Positions 38,767-42,250 of a stretch of 42,250 bases of DNA are shown here, piece by piece. The position numbers and the translations under genes were made by a program. Each line of letters opens with the position of its first letter. The stretch's first letter is position 1. This stretch comes from a virus. The DNA lies in the IMG/VR virus record IMGVR_UViG_3300043395_002155, positions 1-42,250 of that record. One strand, written 5' to 3'. The notes below the pieces were generated by a model. It was given only the letters and a program-made list of their open reading frames with translations. It was not told the origin of the DNA and ran no database searches.

Positions 38767-38809
38767 TTTGTATATACATATATATACAAAAAATTATTTT
38801 CCATCGCAA
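38767..38809 (-). promoter_or_regulatory. Promoter with palindromic operator before the RHH-like gene
   Basis: TTG (38809-38807), 20 bases, TATATATA (38786-38779) on the minus strand. TTTGTATATA and TATATACAAA (38767-38776 and 38781-38790) form a perfect 10-bp palindrome around a 4-base centre, covering the -7 box and probable transcription start. This is a typical repressor-site position. Confidence 0.6.
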
Positions 38810-39654
38810 TGTGTTCCATAAAATTCACACCAACCACATAACTTCGATGGTTTCTTAGGAAATTGAACATCGGTTCTATAAGTACCATCTGGGTTAAATA
38901 CATTATCTACAAATGTATTAAACTCATTCCAAGCTTTATTAATAGATGGTTTACCATTAGCAGGAACGTGTCTACTAATACGTGGAATATGGTAATCAGT
39001 ATTTTCGGAAACTTTTCTTTTTAGAATGATAAACTCAACATCTATCATATCCATAGAAACTCCTAACATTTCTGAATAAAACTTTTTGTAAAGAAGTATT
39101 TGTGCGTTTTTGGTTGGGTCTTTCTTTTGGTATTTACTCCAACCCGATGTAGATGTTTTGAAATCTATAATTCTATATTTACCATCGAAAGTACTTCTAA
39201 CAACCAAATCTATAAATCCTAAAAAATTAATGTGCTCTCTGATTTTAGTATTGATTGGTTGTTCGATAGCAACCAACTCATCATATTTTAAAGAAAAGAA
39301 GTTGTTGAAATTTTTAGATTTTTGAAAGTAATCTAAAATAAGATTACCATCTTCTAAAAATTCTACTAATTCTTCTTTAGTACAAATGGGGTCTTTACCT
39401 TCGTTAGATTCTTTGAGAAAGATTTCTCTCATTTTTTCTTTAAGAAATGCTTTCGTATCCATTCCCTTATCAGCTTGTGATTTGGAGATACGAAGGCATC
39501 TACTTAAATATTCTTGCAACGTTTCGTGCATTGCTGAACCAAATACTGAATGTATATTGGATGTGGATTGTGATAATCCATCTATGTAACTTAGTTTATA
39601 TTGTTGTGGGCAACTGCTCCACATACTATATTGTGAAAATGATACTCTAGCCAT
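38794..39654 (-). CDS. PD-(D/E)XK nuclease with AddB/Cas4-type Fe-S cysteines
   Basis: 286 residues. SFSQYSMWSSCPQQYKLSYI, GSAMHETLQEYL (His), FLGFIDLVV with D149, IIDFKTS with D164 and K166, and QILLYKKFY (Q185) form the RecB/PD-(D/E)XK active site. C15 near the N-terminus and C273, C276, C283 (LCGWCEFYGTHC) are spaced as in the iron-staple nucleases AddB and Cas4 (one Cys before the fold, CxxCx6C after). Probably a 4Fe-4S exonuclease used in phage recombination or replication. The 4Fe-4S need links it to the phage iscU/iscA. It follows a TATATTTG promoter only four bases ahead of its ATG. Confidence 0.93.
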   Translation of the reverse strand: MARVSFSQYSMWSSCPQQYKLSYIDGLSQSTSNIHSVFGSAMHETLQEYLSRCLRISKSQADKGMDTKAFLKEKMREIFLKESNEGKDPICTKEELVEFLEDGNLILDYFQKSKNFNNFFSLKYDELVAIEQPINTKIREHINFLGFIDLVVRSTFDGKYRIIDFKTSTSGWSKYQKKDPTKNAQILLYKKFYSEMLGVSMDMIDVEFIILKRKVSENTDYHIPRISRHVPANGKPSINKAWNEFNTFVDNVFNPDGTYRTDVQFPKKPSKLCGWCEFYGTHCDGK

Positions 39655-39658
39655 ATAA

Positions 39659-39690
39659 CAAATATACGAAATTTATTTAAATAAACCAAA
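39659..39690 (-). promoter_or_regulatory. Bacteroidota-type promoter giving a near-leaderless nuclease transcript
   Basis: TTTGG (39690-39686), 19 bases, TATATTTG (39666-39659), then four bases and the ATG of the nuclease gene. With the usual start point about 5 bases after the -7 box, the mRNA would begin at or next to the ATG, i.e. almost without leader. Same box sequence and spacing as at 15898 and 20279. Confidence 0.75.
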
Positions 39691-39693
39691 GAT

Positions 39694-40146
39694 TTATATC
39701 TTTAATTTCAGTTTCGTAATTTGTTTTTTCTCTATTCCGTACTTTTCACAAATGTATTTAATATTCTCTCTACCTTCTCTAGTAGAGTATAAAATATCAA
39801 TGTATTCTACTGCCTGTGATTCTGGCACTGTAAACTCTTTTTTGATTAACTCAACTAAAAATTCTTCATATTTTTCATCGGATTTCCCCTTTGTATATTT
39901 TAGATACTGCTTTCCTTTTGGAAGAACATTAATATACAATTTGTACATATCCTTTGGTTCTAAGGTTTGAGTTAATGGTAATAACGATGCAACAAGCTCA
40001 ACCCATTCCGGCTTCATAGAAAGAAAACGATTAATCATAAAGTTACTCCACGATTTCTTATCTTCTTCCGAAAGTTTATCGAAGTAGTTTGGGTCTTGCT
40101 CTGCAGTTATTGCATTTAAATGGTCAAATAACTTTTTAGCTGCCAT
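39694..40146 (-). CDS. 62: Clamp-loader small subunit (T4 gp62-like)
   Basis: 150 residues. WSNFMINRFLSMKPEWVELV, LYINVLPKGKQYLKYTKG and EEFLVELIKKEFTVPESQAVEYIDIL align with T4 gp62 (YSKFMVENALSQFPE..., YLMAAVPRGKRYGKWAK, ...LAKRYQVNTNDAINY). It forms the clamp-loader complex with the gp44-like ATPase and helps open the sliding clamp. Shorter than T4 gp62 (187 aa). Coupled by TAATG at 40146 to the zinc-ribbon gene. Order clamp - 44 - 62 as in T4. Confidence 0.8.
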   Translation of the reverse strand: MAAKKLFDHLNAITAEQDPNYFDKLSEEDKKSWSNFMINRFLSMKPEWVELVASLLPLTQTLEPKDMYKLYINVLPKGKQYLKYTKGKSDEKYEEFLVELIKKEFTVPESQAVEYIDILYSTREGRENIKYICEKYGIEKKQITKLKLKI

Positions 40147-40382
40147 TATTTTTCTTCTTTTGAACTTCTTAATTCTTCGGGTAAAAATTCATCCATTGGT
40201 TTGCCACAATTAGTACATAAAGGTACTTCGAATGGCATTACAGTATCTCTATCACCACCAGTTAATAATTTAGATGCTTTACGGAATCTATAACCCAACA
40301 TAAAAAGTAAATTACCACACTCACACGGAATATCTCGTGTATCTTTTAAATCAATTTGTGGTTGTTGAAATTGGTCTATCAT
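40146..40382 (-). CDS. Small zinc-ribbon protein between clamp-loader genes
   Basis: 78 residues. CECG (C20, C22) and CTNCG (C56, C59) with about 30 residues between form a zinc-ribbon-like site; the tail is acidic (DEFLPEELRSSKEEK). Sits between gp44 and gp62 with overlap at both ends (40379-40382 ATGA; TAATG at 40146), so it is made with the clamp loader. A role as a loader- or transcription-associated factor is possible but not shown. Confidence 0.65.
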   Translation of the reverse strand: MIDQFQQPQIDLKDTRDIPCECGNLLFMLGYRFRKASKLLTGGDRDTVMPFEVPLCTNCGKPMDEFLPEELRSSKEEK

Positions 40383-41326
40383 TTTATAATATTTAAAATT
40401 TGAATAATTGTGCTCATAAACACTATTTCTTTATCTACTACTAACGCATCCTTAGATAATCCATCTGCGATTGTTAGAATTACGTTTGCTGTATTTCCAG
40501 CTGCGTACTCATCCACTTTATCATACAACATCGAATACATTTCCGAATAATCGTTTAATCGATTATCTGCTACCGCCTGTCTGATTTTCATAAATAGATT
40601 ACGTTTATCATCGGATGATTTCAGTAAATCAATCAATTTGGTTTGGAAGTTTGATTCCACCATAATTGCATGGTCTACTTTTAATTCACCTTTAGCGGAT
40701 TGTAGTTGACAGGTATTTAAGATTCTACGAATATCAGGGTAATATGAGTTGATAATATCAGCCATATTCTTTGGTTCGTATTTAATCTTTTCTGCATCCA
40801 AAATTTTAGCAACCTGAACGGCTACATCCTTTTTAGTTGGTGGCGTAATTGCGAATGATTGACATCTACTTTGAATTGGGTCGATAATCTTCTCAATATA
40901 ATTACACGTTAAAATGAAACGGCAGTGTTTACTAAACGTTTCCATTAAGTTTCTAAGGATTGCCTGTGCATTTGGAGTCATATAATCAAACTCATCCAAA
41001 ATAATCACTTTGAATCCTGCGAATCCTACCGATGATGCGAAGTTCTTTACTTTGTTACGAACTGTATCCACATTGTTCTCATCCGATGCGTTGATAATCA
41101 TATGGTCACATTTGATTGTGTTTACGATTAACTTTGCTAATGTGGTTTTACCTGTTCCCGCTTTACCATACAACAATAGATGTGGAATATCATTATTCTC
41201 TAAATATTGCTGAATAGTTTCTTTGATGGTTTCATTACCAACATAGTCAGCAAGCGTTTGTGGGCGATATTTCTCCACCCACAAACTATGCTCTCGTTTG
41301 TTTATATCGTTTGCGAAAAAACTCAT
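40379..41326 (-). CDS. 44: Clamp-loader ATPase large subunit (T4 gp44-like, RFC small-subunit type)
   Basis: 315 residues, close to the 319 of T4 gp44. VEKYRPQTLADYVGNE at the N-terminus, Walker A GKAGTGKTT (54-62), Walker B VIILDEFD (107-114), sensor 1 CRFILTCNY and the SRC motif (153-155). AAA+ ATPase that loads the sliding clamp onto primer-template DNA with gp62. It is preceded by MazG and the clamp gene and followed by the zinc ribbon and gp62. Confidence 0.97.
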   Translation of the reverse strand: MSFFANDINKREHSLWVEKYRPQTLADYVGNETIKETIQQYLENNDIPHLLLYGKAGTGKTTLAKLIVNTIKCDHMIINASDENNVDTVRNKVKNFASSVGFAGFKVIILDEFDYMTPNAQAILRNLMETFSKHCRFILTCNYIEKIIDPIQSRCQSFAITPPTKKDVAVQVAKILDAEKIKYEPKNMADIINSYYPDIRRILNTCQLQSAKGELKVDHAIMVESNFQTKLIDLLKSSDDKRNLFMKIRQAVADNRLNDYSEMYSMLYDKVDEYAAGNTANVILTIADGLSKDALVVDKEIVFMSTIIQILNIIK

Positions 41327-41328
41327 AA

Positions 41329-41628
41329 TTAATTTTTTATGAAAACTCCGTTTTCGGTTTTACCTTTTCTATCTTTGATTTCATTCCAAGCTGCCTCTAA
41401 ACATTCAGCCGGCTCTAAACCCAATTGCTTTGATAAAATAATCAGAGTTACAAACGAATCACCAATACCATCTTTTATTTCCTCATCTTTAGATTTCAAT
41501 AAAGCACCTGCGGTTTCACCTACTTCTTCTAACACTTTTAACATTTGCTTTGGTGCATTATCTGCAACTAAAATACCTTTATCGTGTGCCCATTGGGTCA
41601 CATTTTCTATTAAATTATCAAACGTCAT
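41329..41628 (-). CDS. MazG-like nucleotide pyrophosphohydrolase
   Basis: 99 residues, one MazG-type helix bundle. LKVLEEVGETAGALLK (the E-E-x-x-E metal motif) and KDGIGDSFVTLIILSKQLGL (the second acidic motif with D) match phage MazG-like proteins. It would hydrolyse nucleoside triphosphates (such as dNTPs or aberrant nucleotides), or lower the host's alarmone level as suggested for cyanophage MazG. Here it separates clamp and clamp-loader genes. Its start overlaps the neighbour's end by 11 bases. Confidence 0.9.
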   Translation of the reverse strand: MTFDNLIENVTQWAHDKGILVADNAPKQMLKVLEEVGETAGALLKSKDEEIKDGIGDSFVTLIILSKQLGLEPAECLEAAWNEIKDRKGKTENGVFIKN

Positions 41629-41923
41629 TTTCTTTTTGTTTTGCTCTTTCTAATTTTGTTTCTTCTGAAATTGGTCTTGGAAATACTCTAAATATCATCC
41701 CATTTTGTTGGAACGTCAATCCATCGCCTTCTACGGGCTGAACTGTTAGTGTTAATGCACTTGCAATTTCTCCTTCATCAGAATATGCAAATACGATTGG
41801 TTCATTGTTAAAAAACTGAAAACACCATTCGGCATCTAATATTTGTTCTTTTTGAGGAAGATTTACGCTACCTTGTTCCTGTGGAAACAATTCCAATTGT
41901 TCTAATTCTGCCTTCTTTGCCAT
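41618..41923 (-). CDS. Hypothetical protein with QLELF clamp-binding motif
   Basis: 101 residues. Near the N-terminus stands LEQLELFPQEQG; QLELF fits the QL[SD]LF-type clamp-binding consensus of bacterial beta-clamp partners (T4 partners of gp45 use related hydrophobic motifs). The middle (WCFQFFNNEPIVFAYSDEGEIASALTLTV) is a beta-rich domain of unknown family. It lies four bases after the clamp gene. A clamp-linked accessory or coactivator role is inferred from motif and position only. Confidence 0.6.
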   Translation of the reverse strand: MAKKAELEQLELFPQEQGSVNLPQKEQILDAEWCFQFFNNEPIVFAYSDEGEIASALTLTVQPVEGDGLTFQQNGMIFRVFPRPISEETKLERAKQKENDV

Positions 41924-41927
41924 TTTA

Positions 41928-42250
41928 TTAATTTTGAATTTCTACTAAATAATATTTACAAACGAACTCATCGATAACGAATTCAACGTGTGCCAATCCA
42001 TCAGCTGATACTTTAAGTTTAGCTGCAGTTGCTTCTTTGTTAGCCGTTAAGATTTCTTTCAAATACTTAGCAGAGAATGAGATTGGTTTAACTTCGCCAG
42101 CGTAACCTTTTTCACAAGTGAACGTTACTCTATTGGTAGAAATAGTTGAATAACCAATAGCCATTTTCAAATCACCACCTTCGGTAAATACAGTGAATGT
42201 ATCGATATCACTCAATGCACCTTTTGCTTTGATAAACTTATCAATCATAG
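41928..42250 (-). CDS. 45: Sliding clamp, C-terminal half (T4 gp45-like), partial
   Basis: Runs off the right edge; 107 residues visible. TFTVFTEGGDLKMAIGYS, then KPISFSAKYLKEILTAN, KLKVSADGLAHVEFVIDE and the final CKYYLVEIQN show the beta-sheet repeat of the PCNA/gp45 last domain, ending about where T4 gp45 (228 aa) does. The ATG at 42248 is probably an internal Met; the real start is beyond 42250. A processivity ring for phage DNA polymerase and, in T4, the coactivator of late transcription. Clamp, loader and partners form one cluster. Confidence 0.85.
   Translation of the reverse strand, partial: MIDKFIKAKGALSDIDTFTVFTEGGDLKMAIGYSTISTNRVTFTCEKGYAGEVKPISFSAKYLKEILTANKEATAAKLKVSADGLAHVEFVIDEFVCKYYLVEIQN

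Noticed and set aside
38756-38809. 18-residue extension of the RHH-like protein
   Set aside because: It is hydrophobic, overlaps the nuclease end and the promoter palindrome; the ATG at 38755 fits better.
1-42250. tRNA genes, CRISPR arrays, insertion sequences, replication origin
   Set aside because: No cloverleaf-like gap, regular spaced repeats, transposase or iteron cluster was seen; almost all sequence is coding.

Overview
The window reads as a piece of a large tailed-phage genome of the T4-like kind whose host is a Bacteroidota bacterium. The phage call rests on the right end: a sliding clamp C-terminal half, a gp44-type clamp-loader ATPase, a gp62-type clamp-loader partner and a MazG-like enzyme lie in T4-like order. 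A phage-type GH19 endolysin, a thymidylate synthase and many small overlapping genes support it. Every supported gene is on the minus strand, with ATGA, TAATG or 8-base overlaps almost throughout. The Bacteroidota call rests on promoters of the form TTTG-N19/20-TATATTTG, on signal peptides with Gln right after the cleavage site, on DUF4494-like and histone-H1-like small proteins, and on envelope families typical of Flavobacteriia-like bacteria. The DNA is visibly AT-rich throughout, with no obvious composition break. No tRNA, rRNA, CRISPR array or insertion sequence was seen.

Layout, left to right; transcription runs right to left. 1-14.1 kb is an envelope block. It holds a partial Ser/Lys/Glu-rich outer-membrane-like protein, a lipoprotein, a CsgG-like protein, a zinc-ribbon protein, a complete TonB-dependent receptor with its beta-helix lipoprotein partner, several small membrane proteins, two short lipoproteins, a second beta-barrel protein related to the partial one, two large secreted proteins with dockerin-like and cohesin-like modules (one also with a C-type-lectin domain), and a membrane-anchored protein. 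Six type-I signal peptides and four lipoproteins in 14 kb is very unusual for a phage. 14.2-18.7 kb holds a cupin, thyA, an endolysin, a possible ADP-ribosyltransferase, a ParB-like-fold protein and a tiny basic protein. 18.7-21.5 kb holds a ferredoxin, a nucleotidyltransferase, several small proteins, and an iscA-iscU pair. 21.5-25.8 kb holds a sugar kinase, an HNH-like protein, an APS-kinase-like P-loop protein, a HAD phosphatase and small phage proteins. 25.1-38.5 kb is a long sugar/surface cassette: two SGNH-like proteins, two 2OG-Fe(II) oxygenases, about nine glycosyltransferases, a methyltransferase, a hexapeptide acyltransferase and an NAD-dependent sugar epimerase. 38.5-42.25 kb is replication: an RHH-like small protein, an AddB/Cas4-like nuclease with four probable Fe-S cysteines, gp62, a zinc ribbon, gp44, a MazG-like enzyme, a protein with a QLELF clamp-binding motif, and the sliding clamp.

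How the parts may fit together (inference). The envelope block could remodel the infected cell surface, for nutrient uptake, adhesion or exclusion of other phages, or could supply a lysate-stage matrix. The iscU/iscA/ferredoxin genes could maintain Fe-S enzymes, including the phage's own Fe-S nuclease. The sugar cassette probably builds and attaches a glycan to virion or host surface. Regulation looks layered: terminator-promoter junctions at 15.9 and 20.3 kb, two promoter classes, palindromic operators over promoters, and three genes whose start codon lies in one arm of a perfect 10-11 bp inverted repeat.
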